Positions 1-7,447 of a DNA stretch of 39,052 nucleotides are shown here, piece by piece (the first letter of the stretch is position 1; every line of letters begins with the position of its first letter). The notes under the pieces are model-generated. The model saw only the letters and a program-made list of their open reading frames with translations. It made no database searches and had not been told where the DNA came from. The position numbers were made by a program, and so were the translations under genes. The stretch is from UBA5794 sp964196275 (lineage in GTDB: Bacteria; Actinomycetota; Acidimicrobiia; Spongiisociales; UBA5794), in NCBI GenBank assembly GCA_964196275.1, contig CAXMSN010000042.1, positions 1 through 39,052 on the forward strand, given 5' to 3'.

Positions 1-4
1 TCGA

Positions 5-388
5 TCACTCCCACGTCAGCACGCCCTTGCGGATCGCGTAGATGAGACCCATGAGCAGGATGCCGATGAAGATGAACATCTCGATGAGGGCGAACACGCC
101 GCGGCCGGCCGCCTGGAAGGTCTCGAGTTGAATCGCCCACGGGAAGATGAACACAGCTTCAACGTCGAAGATCAGGAAGAGAAGCGCAAAAACGTAGTAC
201 CGGATGTGGCTTTGGTTCCAGCCTCCACCTATCGGCTCGATACCGGACTCGTATGCGACGTCCTTGAAGCCTCCGGGCTTGCTCGGCGCAATGAGCTTCG
301 AAGCGCCGACAGCTGCGCCGACGAGAATCGCGCCAATGGCTATGAAAATCAGAACGGTGACGTAGTCGCCGTAGTACTGATTGAGCAC
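5..388 (-). CDS. nuoA: NADH-quinone oxidoreductase subunit A, first copy (nuoA paralog)
   Basis: Membrane subunit of complex I, about 127 aa with three predicted helices. The loop motif YESG (about residues 46-49) and FDVE (about 74-77) are typical of NuoA. A GTG at 388 is preferred because GAAGGG lies 7 nt upstream; a TTG at 430 in the same frame has no ribosome site. The second NuoA of this window (23210-23632) has YECG in the same loop, so the two are diverged paralogs. The gene is transcribed off the left edge, so its partners are not visible; a second, perhaps partial, complex I cluster is likely there. Family assignment is secure, the start less so. Confidence 0.9.
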   Translation of the reverse strand: MLNQYYGDYVTVLIFIAIGAILVGAAVGASKLIAPSKPGGFKDVAYESGIEPIGGGWNQSHIRYYVFALLFLIFDVEAVFIFPWAIQLETFQAAGRGVFALIEMFIFIGILLMGLIYAIRKGVLTWE

Positions 389-522
389 CCGTGAACCCTT
401 CGAAGCAAGATCGACCGCATCGGTCGCCAACGGGGCAGGATTCTATCCGGTCATGGGTCCCACTCCCAATTCATTGGGCGGACGTTGGACGAGGGCTACA
501 ACCGGACGAGTACCGTGCAGGC
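389..522. promoter_or_regulatory. Divergent promoter region with CCCAAT-TC-ATTGGG palindrome
   Basis: This 134-base gap separates the minus-strand nuoA paralog from the plus-strand phosphodiesterase and must carry both promoters. It contains a 14-base inverted repeat, CCCAAT at 465-470 and ATTGGG at 473-478 with a 2-base centre. This could be an operator. No regulator can be named from the sequence, and no convincing -35/-10 pair was identified. Confidence 0.4.
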
Positions 523-1617
523 ATGCCCCAGCCAGCACCGCCGAACTATGAGGGGCGAGGTCTTGTGAACCTCGTCGCGGAACTCGAATTTGCGATGACG
601 GGCAACGCATCCTCTTCGCGGCTTGAAGCAGACCTTGCCCGAGCGGTTCGAAATGCATCGACGCACGTTCTGGTTCTGTTCGACGGCCTCGGGGCCGGAC
701 AACTCAGCCACCCGATGGCACCCGACCTCGCGACAGCATCTGCCGGAGTCCTCGACGCACCGTTCCCGTCGACCACGACAGTCAGCCTCGCGACACTTGC
801 CACAGGGCTTCCTCCGTCTCAGCACGGCCTCATCGCCTACAAGCTGTGGATGCCAGACGTAGACGTGGTCGTCAACACCATCCACATGACGACCCGGTGG
901 GGAGAGCCAGTGCCAGGCATCGACTATGAAGCGTTCCTCCCCGCACCCAACCTGTGGGAGCGACTCGCTGAGGCCGGTATCGAGCCGATCGTCGTCCAGC
1001 CAGGGAACTTCGAGCGCACGCCGCTAACCAGAGCCCTCTATAGAGGGGCTCGGTTCGAGGGCTATTGGAATCCGGACGAAGCGGTCGCAGTGACAACCGA
1101 CGTGGCTGCAACGAGCGGGAGACTCGTGCTGCTCTACGTCCCGCATGTCGATTTCGCCGCGCACGTATCCGGACAGGACTCGGCTGACTATGCAGGAGCC
1201 ATGCAGACCGCCAACACGATCTGGCGACGCCTTGCATCGGAACTTCCTGCCGATGTGGGCCTCATCGGAACCGCGGACCACGGCCACGTAGATGTCGCAC
1301 CCGAGGCCCGGTCCCGCTTCGATGATGACGAGTTCAAGGACTGTTTCGTGTCAGAGGATGGAAGGGTGCTGTTCGTTCACGGCGATGCAGCACCGGTTCT
1401 CGAGGCGGTCGATCCACGGTCCGTACGTATCGACGCCCATTCGCGCTGGTGGGGCCCATCACCGGTACACCCACAATTGAGCGAGAGAGCCCCAGACAGC
1501 ATGGTCTTTCTCCCGCCGGCCACCGCAGCACTCTCACGCCACAGCAACAACCGGTTGAAGGGCTACCACGGCGGTGTGACCCCCGCTGAACGCGAGATCC
1601 CGCTTCTCAGCCGCTGA
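523..1617 (+). CDS. Type I phosphodiesterase / nucleotide pyrophosphatase family protein
   Basis: A 364-aa alkaline-phosphatase-superfamily hydrolase that probably cleaves phosphodiester or pyrophosphate bonds using two metal ions. The expected metal-site elements appear in order: FDG with Asp54, the Thr nucleophile region PSTTT (82-86), Asp210 and His214 in VDFAAH, Asp252-His253 in ADHGH, and His349 in YHGG. No signal peptide is obvious, so it is probably cytoplasmic. The reading frame is open upstream to 391, but ATG 523 places the conserved region at a normal distance; its ribosome site is weak, so the start is uncertain. It stands alone, and its substrate cannot be inferred from the neighbours. 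Confidence 0.85.
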   Translation: MPQPAPPNYEGRGLVNLVAELEFAMTGNASSSRLEADLARAVRNASTHVLVLFDGLGAGQLSHPMAPDLATASAGVLDAPFPSTTTVSLATLATGLPPSQHGLIAYKLWMPDVDVVVNTIHMTTRWGEPVPGIDYEAFLPAPNLWERLAEAGIEPIVVQPGNFERTPLTRALYRGARFEGYWNPDEAVAVTTDVAATSGRLVLLYVPHVDFAAHVSGQDSADYAGAMQTANTIWRRLASELPADVGLIGTADHGHVDVAPEARSRFDDDEFKDCFVSEDGRVLFVHGDAAPVLEAVDPRSVRIDAHSRWWGPSPVHPQLSERAPDSMVFLPPATAALSRHSNNRLKGYHGGVTPAEREIPLLSR

Positions 1618-1680
1618 GGACAAAGGTCTTCAGAATGCCGCATTCCTCGCCGATGCACTAGGGACGGCGCTGGTGCCAAA

Positions 1681-1696
1681 CCCTTACACCTAAGGG
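1681..1696. promoter_or_regulatory. Inverted repeat upstream of tadE-like gene
   Basis: CCCTTA (1681-1686), a 4-base loop CACC, then TAAGGG (1691-1696) form a perfect 6-bp stem about 30 bases before the tadE-like start. There is no T-run, so an operator or a weak hairpin is as likely as a terminator for the gene ending at 1617. Confidence 0.3.
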
Positions 1697-1727
1697 GCGG
1701 TCCACCCCCAGCGCTCCATAGGACAAC

Positions 1728-2285
1728 ATGGCAGTGCAACGCTCAACTGGAGCATCCGAACACCGAGGTGACAAGTTCAGTCCTTCTGACGCGGAGACGG
1801 CCAGCACCCCCACACAACCGCGCAAGGGTCGATTCGCACGAGGGGAGCGCGGAGCTGCCCTCGTCGAGATGGCGATGATCCTTCCGGTGATCATCCTTCT
1901 TCTATTCGGCGTGATCGAGATGAGTTGGCTCTTTGCACAGGCCAACGACGTACGACACGGTGCTCGTGAGGGAGCTCGACTCGCAGCGGTGAACTTCGGC
2001 GACACCACAGCGATCGGTACCGAAGTCTGCAACCGGATGGATCTTGGCGATGGAAACCTCATCATCACTTTCGCCGACGCTTCAGCGGGAATCGATGACG
2101 GCGCACGTTCGTCTGTAGGGCGCATCCAGGTCAGCCTGAGCCCCAACTCGCTGACTGGGATGTTCGATGGCCTCGTGGGTGGGGGCACCATCACGTCAGA
2201 CATCGACTTCGTGCTCGAACAGCCGATCACACCGGAAGCCGCCTGGTGGAACGACGGTGCAGGAGGCAGCCACACATGCGCCTGA
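1728..2285 (+). CDS. TadE-like pseudopilin/pilus assembly protein
   Basis: A 185-aa protein with a roughly 40-residue hydrophilic leader, then RGAALVEMAMILPV (about 41-54) starting a single helix. This is the TadE prepilin-like signature, with cleavage after a Gly and Glu five residues later (Gly42, Glu47). The region after the helix (NDVRHGAREGARLAAV) is also typical of the TadE family. AGGA just upstream supports the ATG at 1728. It overlaps the next gene by 10 bases. No TadA ATPase, TadB/C or Flp pilin gene is visible, so this is an isolated TadE/TadG pair whose export machinery must be encoded elsewhere. The leader is longer than usual. Confidence 0.8.
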   Translation: MAVQRSTGASEHRGDKFSPSDAETASTPTQPRKGRFARGERGAALVEMAMILPVIILLLFGVIEMSWLFAQANDVRHGAREGARLAAVNFGDTTAIGTEVCNRMDLGDGNLIITFADASAGIDDGARSSVGRIQVSLSPNSLTGMFDGLVGGGTITSDIDFVLEQPITPEAAWWNDGAGGSHTCA

Positions 2286-3694
2286 GCCGGATCGTAGCTG
2301 TGGTTCGGTTGCGGGATCGTCAAGAAGGCGCCGCGCTGATGATCTTCGCGACGACGATGGTCGTGCTCTTGGGCTTCGCTGCACTTGCCATCGACACCGC
2401 CCACGCGTTCGTCGAGCGCCGAGATTCCCAAGCAGCCGTGGACGTCGCTGCACTCGGTGCGGCTCTCACGCTGATCGACAATGCCGGAACCGACCAGCAG
2501 ATAGCGACGGGACTCGTCGACCAGGTGATGACCATCGCGGCCCTCAACCTCGGGCCAGGTCTTGACTGGGAAGGATGCACCGATCCCGACCGACCGGGGA
2601 AGTACTCCGAGACGGCGAGTGATGTGTTCATCCTCGGTCTCGATGACCAATACACCGATTGCATCAGCTGGACCGAGAACTGGCTGAGCGTGCGGGTTCG
2701 TGTTCCGTACCGCCAGATCGATACATTCTTCGCCAGTATCATAGGATTCGACACGGTGCCTGTTGGGGCCTTCGCCGAGGTTGGAGCCGTCAAGACGGGA
2801 TACGGCGGCGTGCTACCGCTGGGTGTGCTCGCGGATGGGTCAGAGGGTCTCATCTGTGTCAAGACAGGTCCAGGGTTCCCGCCGGAGTGTGATCCCAACG
2901 CAAGCGGAAACTTTCAATTCCTCGACTTCCTCCTGTTTGGCAACGACCTAATTGGTACAACGGAGAAGTGTTCGGGGCAGACCGTGGCCACCCTCAAGGA
3001 GAACATCGCCCACGGTGTCGACCACGACCTCGCCGTCGCCCCGAACAATCCGATCAGCGAAGGGGAACTCGACGATACAGTCATCGTCACCAAAGAGCAC
3101 GAACAGTGCCCGGGCTCGGACGTCGGGGTTCAAGCTGTCAAATCGGAAACCGGAAACAAGCAGACGGTCATCCAGGGTGGTCTCATCGACGGTGTCAACG
3201 GCTTCCCCGGCCGGCTTACCCTGGGCACGCCCGCACGTTCCTTCGACTTCAACGGCACGATGATCGACGACATCGGTCTCTGGGAGTACCTCAGCACCGA
3301 GGGCAAGGCGCTCTGCACGGACGCCGTCGACGAAGGTTCGATCGCCGATTGCGTTGCGGCCAATCCATCGGCCGAGTTGTTCGACGACCGAATCGAATTC
3401 TCACCAAGGCTTGCGAAGGTACCCATACTCTGGCAGGGCGACTGGCCGAACGGATCAAAACTCGTGAGCTTCAAGGCCTTCCGATATGTGTATCTCCAAG
3501 GTCTTTATGGCGGCTGCAATGGCAGCGGCAGCTGCGATCTGACAGTCCAACCTGGTGTGACCGGAACCAAGAGCCTCACCACTGACGACCCGGTGCTGAT
3601 CACGGCGATCGGAATCCCTGACGTACACATCTCACAGGAGGTCCGTGACCGGTTCGGCGAACTCCGAGTCACCAGCTACTCCTTGATCCGCTAG
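2276..3694 (+). CDS. TadG-like pilus assembly / secreted protein
   Basis: A 472-aa protein. Its N-terminus has the Tad-associated pattern QEGAALMIFATTMVVLLGFAA, one membrane helix (about 20-40), then AIDTAHAF and an Ala-rich stretch as in PF13400-type TadG proteins. The rest is a large extracytoplasmic region with several cysteines (for example around CVKTGPGFPPEC and CNGSGSC) that could form disulfides. ATG 2276 is chosen because a perfect AGGAGG lies 9 nt upstream and the start overlaps the tadE-like stop, giving translational coupling. The C-terminal domain is not recognised. Confidence 0.8.
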   Translation: MRLSRIVAVVRLRDRQEGAALMIFATTMVVLLGFAALAIDTAHAFVERRDSQAAVDVAALGAALTLIDNAGTDQQIATGLVDQVMTIAALNLGPGLDWEGCTDPDRPGKYSETASDVFILGLDDQYTDCISWTENWLSVRVRVPYRQIDTFFASIIGFDTVPVGAFAEVGAVKTGYGGVLPLGVLADGSEGLICVKTGPGFPPECDPNASGNFQFLDFLLFGNDLIGTTEKCSGQTVATLKENIAHGVDHDLAVAPNNPISEGELDDTVIVTKEHEQCPGSDVGVQAVKSETGNKQTVIQGGLIDGVNGFPGRLTLGTPARSFDFNGTMIDDIGLWEYLSTEGKALCTDAVDEGSIADCVAANPSAELFDDRIEFSPRLAKVPILWQGDWPNGSKLVSFKAFRYVYLQGLYGGCNGSGSCDLTVQPGVTGTKSLTTDDPVLITAIGIPDVHISQEVRDRFGELRVTSYSLIR

Positions 3695-3717
3695 AGGACC
3701 CGATAAACAGAGTTGCA

Positions 3718-3764
3718 CCTACGGTCGTAGGGGTTATAACCTTGCCTAAACAATTCCTTAGGCA
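3718..3764. promoter_or_regulatory. Three consecutive palindromes upstream of the iron ABC operon
   Basis: Immediately before the iron-transport operon lie three inverted repeats almost end to end. CCTACG-GT-CGTAGG is at 3718-3731, GGTTATAACC at 3732-3741, and TGCCTAA-N8-TTAGGCA at 3743-3764. The last ends one base before the ribosome site GGAG (3765-3768). The TTAGG/CCTAA elements recall half-sites of actinobacterial DtxR/IdeR iron boxes, but the arrangement does not match the 19-bp consensus (about 10/19 at best). An iron-dependent operator is a reasonable guess from position and symmetry, not a match to a known box. Confidence 0.5.
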
Positions 3765-3775
3765 CGGAGTAACAC

Positions 3776-4774
3776 GTGAAGCGGATCTCCATCCTCGTTG
3801 CAGCACTTGCGATCGTCGCCACTGCGTGCTCGAACTCGGGCGATTCGTCTTCGATCACGCTGTATTCAGGCCGGAGCGAGATCCTGATCCAATCCGTGAT
3901 AGATGCGTTCACGGAAGCAACCGGCATCGACGTGGCCATCAAGTACGCCGGGTCGGCGGACCTTGCGGCGACGATCCTCGAGGAGGGCGCATCGTCACCT
4001 GCTGACGTCTTCCTCTCTCAGGACCCCGCATCGCTCGGGAGCGTTGCACTGGATGGACGGTTCGAGAGGCTTCCGCAAGCGATCCTCGACCGGGTGCCAA
4101 CACGATTCTCGGACGACGAAGGTCGCTGGGTCGGAACATCTGGACGGGCACGTGTCGTGGTGTACGACGCGAGCACGGTCGACCCCAACGATCTCCCGGA
4201 TACCGAGGATGGCTTCGTCGACCCGGAGTGGAACAGCCGGGTGGGCATCGCCCCAACCAACGGCTCCTTCCTCGCATTCGTTGCCACGAAGATCCTCGTT
4301 GACGGCGAAGAGGCGACCCTCGCATGGCTCGAAGGCATGGCGGCGAACGACTCACCGAAGTACCCGAAGAACTCACCGATCGTCGCCGCCGTCAACGCTG
4401 GCGAGATCGATGCCGGCCTTGTCAATCACTACTACCTCTTGAGAGCGCTCGCTGAGAACCCGAACGAACCCGGGCTGAATCACTTCTTCGTGATCGCCAC
4501 GCCAGGATCGCTTGTCATGCCTGCAGGTGCAGGCGTACTTGCGACATCGGAGAAGAAGGAAGCTGCACATCAACTCATTGAGTTCCTCCTGTCGAACGAC
4601 ACGCAGCGGTACTTCGCCGAGGAGACGTTCGAGTACCCGCTTGTTCCCGGCATCGATGCGAACGCTTCCCTCCCCGCGATCGAGACCATTCCCACACCAG
4701 ACATCAACCTCTCGGACCTTGCCACGGTTCTCGACACGGCTACGGATCTCGTCGCACAGGCCGGCCTTCTGTGA
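3776..4774 (+). CDS. Ferric iron ABC transporter substrate-binding lipoprotein (FbpA/FutA-like)
   Basis: A 332-aa lipoprotein. The signal peptide ends in the lipobox ATAC with acylated Cys18, so it is anchored outside the membrane. The mature part matches the Fe3+-binding FbpA/FutA family: ITLYSGRSE near the N-terminus, and the paired tyrosines Tyr219-Tyr220 in NHYYLLR that ligand ferric iron in this family. GTG 3776 has GGAG 7 nt upstream. The stop overlaps the permease start by 4 bases (GTGA). First gene of a three-gene iron import operon, with palindromes directly upstream suggesting metal-dependent control. Confidence 0.92.
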   Translation: MKRISILVAALAIVATACSNSGDSSSITLYSGRSEILIQSVIDAFTEATGIDVAIKYAGSADLAATILEEGASSPADVFLSQDPASLGSVALDGRFERLPQAILDRVPTRFSDDEGRWVGTSGRARVVVYDASTVDPNDLPDTEDGFVDPEWNSRVGIAPTNGSFLAFVATKILVDGEEATLAWLEGMAANDSPKYPKNSPIVAAVNAGEIDAGLVNHYYLLRALAENPNEPGLNHFFVIATPGSLVMPAGAGVLATSEKKEAAHQLIEFLLSNDTQRYFAEETFEYPLVPGIDANASLPAIETIPTPDINLSDLATVLDTATDLVAQAGLL

Positions 4775-6405
4775 CCTCGGGTCGCACAGTATTCGAAGTC
4801 GATCCGGAGGCGATAGGCCCATCCGCAGAGCTCAAACGGTCGCGCAACTCGCGTCAGCGAGCACCCTGGTGGCTGTGGGCCGGCGCACTTGCGCTGGTGG
4901 CACCGATCGGCATCTCGATCCTTGCACTCCTCGTCAGGGGACTCGGGGCCACCGATGCTGCTTGGGCCACGCTGTTCTCGTTCAGAACGGTGCAGCTCAT
5001 TGGGCGATCGTTCGCTCTGACAGCGCTCGTCACGGTGACAGCGACGATCATTGGCGTGGGCGGGGCGTGGGTCCTGGCGAGAACCGACATCGGATTCAAA
5101 CGCCTGTGGGGTGTTTCCTTTGCGATGCCCCTCGTCATCCCCTCGTATGTCTTGGCAATGGTGATCGTGTCCGCATCGGGACCGCGAGGTCTTTTCGCTG
5201 ATCTCGTGGGAATCCAACTCCCGTTCGTGAGCGGCCTCGTGGGTGCATGGCTCACGCTGTCACTCGCCACATATCCCTATGTGTTCCTCATCACAGCCGC
5301 GGCGATCGGACGCATCGATCCTGCGCTCGAGGAGGCAGCCAGAGGGCTCGGTGCCTCGCCAAGTCGCGTCTTCCGAACCGTCATCGTCCCCCAACTGCGA
5401 CCAGCGATTGGCGCTGGAGCACTCCTCGCCGCGCTGTACACGCTGTCCGACTTCGGCGCCGTGTCACTCATGCGCTTCGACGCCTTCACGAGGGTCATCT
5501 ATGCACAATATTCGGGACGGCTTGATAGAACGCCAGCGATCATCCTTTCGATCGTGCTGATACTCATCGCCGGTGTGATCATCGCAGCCGAGCAGCGAAC
5601 ACGGGGCAAGGGCACGGTGTTCACGTCGAAACCGTCCAGGCCTCCGAGCGTCCACAGGCTCGCCGGCACTCAGCGCGTTCTCTCGGTCGGAGCGATATCG
5701 ATCGTCGTCGCCTTCGGAACTCTCTTCCCTATCGCTGCCCTGATTGGATGGATCGTTCGGGGGGCCAACAACGGCGCCGACATATCGGTCCCATGGAAGG
5801 CAATCGGAGGATCGTTGACGGGTGGCACACTGGCCGCCATCACCGCGGTCGTCTTCACCGTGCCGATCGTCGTTCTCGTCGTACGCTACGCGTCCCGGCG
5901 CACTGTGCTCCTCGAGCGGTCTGTGTTCGTGGGCTTCTCCCTCCCACACATCACCGTTGCCATTGCCGTCGTGGCGTTCACGATCACCTGGGCAGGTCCG
6001 GTGTATCAGACGCTCGGGATGCTGGTGGTCGTGTACGCAGCGATGTTCCTTGCGCAGTCGGTGAGCGCAGCAAGGGCATCTCTCGCACAGATCGATCCCG
6101 CTATCGAAGAAGCGTCGAGATCGCTCGGAAGAGGGCCGTTCGCAACCCTGTTGGCAGTTACCGTGCCGCTCATGAGACGGGGACTCCTCGCTGGCGGTGC
6201 GCTCGTCTTCGTGACCACGCTCAAGGAGCTCCCTGCGACGCTGCTGTTGAGCCCACCGGGCTTCTCCACTCTGGCCGTGCGTATCTGGTCTTCGGCAGAC
6301 GAACTCCTCTACGCCCGAGCAGCGACATCATCCCTTATCCTCATTGCCGTGTCTGTGTTGCCTCTCTACTACCTATCGATCAAGCCGAGGGAAGTCGTCG
6401 ACTGA
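4771..6405 (+). CDS. Ferric iron ABC transporter permease, two fused membrane domains (FbpB-like)
   Basis: A 544-aa inner-membrane permease with two homologous halves, as is usual for FbpB. Each half carries an EAA loop that docks on the ATPase: EEAARGLGASPSRVFR (about 187-202) and EEASRSLGRGPFATLL (in the second half). About twelve hydrophobic helices are visible. The GTG start is embedded in the stop of the binding-protein gene, and its own stop overlaps the ATPase ATG by one base (TGATG), so the three subunits are translationally coupled. Together with the binding protein and ATPase it forms a Fe3+ importer. Confidence 0.92.
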   Translation: MTSGRTVFEVDPEAIGPSAELKRSRNSRQRAPWWLWAGALALVAPIGISILALLVRGLGATDAAWATLFSFRTVQLIGRSFALTALVTVTATIIGVGGAWVLARTDIGFKRLWGVSFAMPLVIPSYVLAMVIVSASGPRGLFADLVGIQLPFVSGLVGAWLTLSLATYPYVFLITAAAIGRIDPALEEAARGLGASPSRVFRTVIVPQLRPAIGAGALLAALYTLSDFGAVSLMRFDAFTRVIYAQYSGRLDRTPAIILSIVLILIAGVIIAAEQRTRGKGTVFTSKPSRPPSVHRLAGTQRVLSVGAISIVVAFGTLFPIAALIGWIVRGANNGADISVPWKAIGGSLTGGTLAAITAVVFTVPIVVLVVRYASRRTVLLERSVFVGFSLPHITVAIAVVAFTITWAGPVYQTLGMLVVVYAAMFLAQSVSAARASLAQIDPAIEEASRSLGRGPFATLLAVTVPLMRRGLLAGGALVFVTTLKELPATLLLSPPGFSTLAVRIWSSADELLYARAATSSLILIAVSVLPLYYLSIKPREVVD

Positions 6406-7430
6406 TGGCCGTTCCGCTGATCTCCGTTGAAGGTGTCCACGTGTCTTTCGGTGACACCAATGCTCTGACGAACCTGACGCTCGACGTGCCCGCCGGTGGG
6501 TTACTCGCACTTGTTGGGCCAAGCGGATGTGGCAAGACAACAGCACTCCGAGTGATCGCTGGGTTCCAGGACGTCGACGCCGGCTCCGTGTCGATCAGAG
6601 GACGCCAGGTGCTCGGCCCGAGCGTGAACGTCGCCCCGGAGAAGCGCAACGTCGGCATGGTGTTCCAGGACTACGCCCTCTTCCCACACATCTCTGTCGC
6701 GGAGAACGTCGGCTACGGGATATCGGGGTCCGACCGCGTCGCACGCGTCGCAGAGGTTCTCGACCTCGTCGGTCTGAACGGTTACGAATCCCGGTTCCCG
6801 CACGAGCTCTCCGGAGGTGAGCAGCAAAGAGTCGCACTCGCCCGGGCGCTTGCCCCATCGCCAGACGTTGTACTCCTCGACGAACCGTTCTCGAACCTCG
6901 ACGCCCCCCAGCGCGAGCGCATGCGGCGCGAACTCAAGGCAACCATCCGGTCAGCAGGGGTGACTGCCGTTCTCGTCACCCACGACCAAGCGGAGGCACT
7001 TGCCATCGCCGACGTGATCGCGGTGATGCGCAAGGGGTCGATCAGACAGGTTGGCAGACCAGACGAGGTGTATCGATCGCCGGTAGATCCGTGGGTGGCA
7101 GGGTTCCTCGGTGACGCGATCCTTCTCCAGGGAACCATCGAACATGGAGCGATCTCGACCTCGGTCGGATCGATCGACACAGACATCGCAGACGGATCAT
7201 CGGCGATCGTCATGATCCGCCCGGAGTGGATCAGCCCGTCGGTCGTCGATCAAGGCCAAGGAACCGTCGTCGACACCGAGTTCTACGGACACGATCAGCG
7301 AGTGGAGATCGAACTCATGGACGGGGACAAAGTCGAAGCGCTCGTCCCGTCACTCCGTGCGATCAGCGTCGGCGACAGTGTGGACCTTGAGATCCTCGAC
7401 GCCGTCGTCTTTCCCCAACTAGTTCCCTGA
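6405..7430 (+). CDS. Ferric iron ABC transporter ATP-binding protein (FbpC-like)
   Basis: A 341-aa ATPase that powers the importer. Complete motifs are Walker A GPSGCGKTT (38-46), Q-loop Gln88, signature LSGGEQQ (135-141), Walker B VVLLDE (155-160) and the switch His193. The last roughly 90 residues form a TOBE-like regulatory domain, as in FbpC/PotA-type ATPases. ATG 6405 overlaps the permease stop. The stop codon (7428-7430) lies inside a hairpin shared with the convergent gene that ends at 7434. Confidence 0.92.
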   Translation: MAVPLISVEGVHVSFGDTNALTNLTLDVPAGGLLALVGPSGCGKTTALRVIAGFQDVDAGSVSIRGRQVLGPSVNVAPEKRNVGMVFQDYALFPHISVAENVGYGISGSDRVARVAEVLDLVGLNGYESRFPHELSGGEQQRVALARALAPSPDVVLLDEPFSNLDAPQRERMRRELKATIRSAGVTAVLVTHDQAEALAIADVIAVMRKGSIRQVGRPDEVYRSPVDPWVAGFLGDAILLQGTIEHGAISTSVGSIDTDIADGSSAIVMIRPEWISPSVVDQGQGTVVDTEFYGHDQRVEIELMDGDKVEALVPSLRAISVGDSVDLEILDAVVFPQLVP

Positions 7431-7447
7431 CCACTAGCTGGTCGGGA
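7424..7447. terminator. Hairpin spanning both stop codons of convergent genes
   Basis: Only 3 bases separate the iron ATPase stop from the bactofilin-like stop. A near-symmetric hairpin covers both. Outer arms TCCC (7424-7427) and GGGA (7444-7447), inner arms GACCA (7429-7433) and TGGTC (7439-7443), one bulged T (7428), loop CTAGC (7434-7438). It could act as a bidirectional terminator or transcription barrier, but there is no T-run on either side. Confidence 0.4.

Noticed and set aside
60..63. Loss of the NuoA loop cysteine (YESG in the first NuoA) as a defect
   Set aside because: Serine occurs at this position in other functional bacterial NuoA proteins, for example E. coli FESG, so it is variation and not decay. 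Coordinates here are residue numbers counted from the alternative TTG start.
1658..2650. 330-codon minus-strand open frame opposite the TadE/TadG genes
   Set aside because: The plus-strand pair has clear signatures and ribosome sites; the antisense frame has neither.
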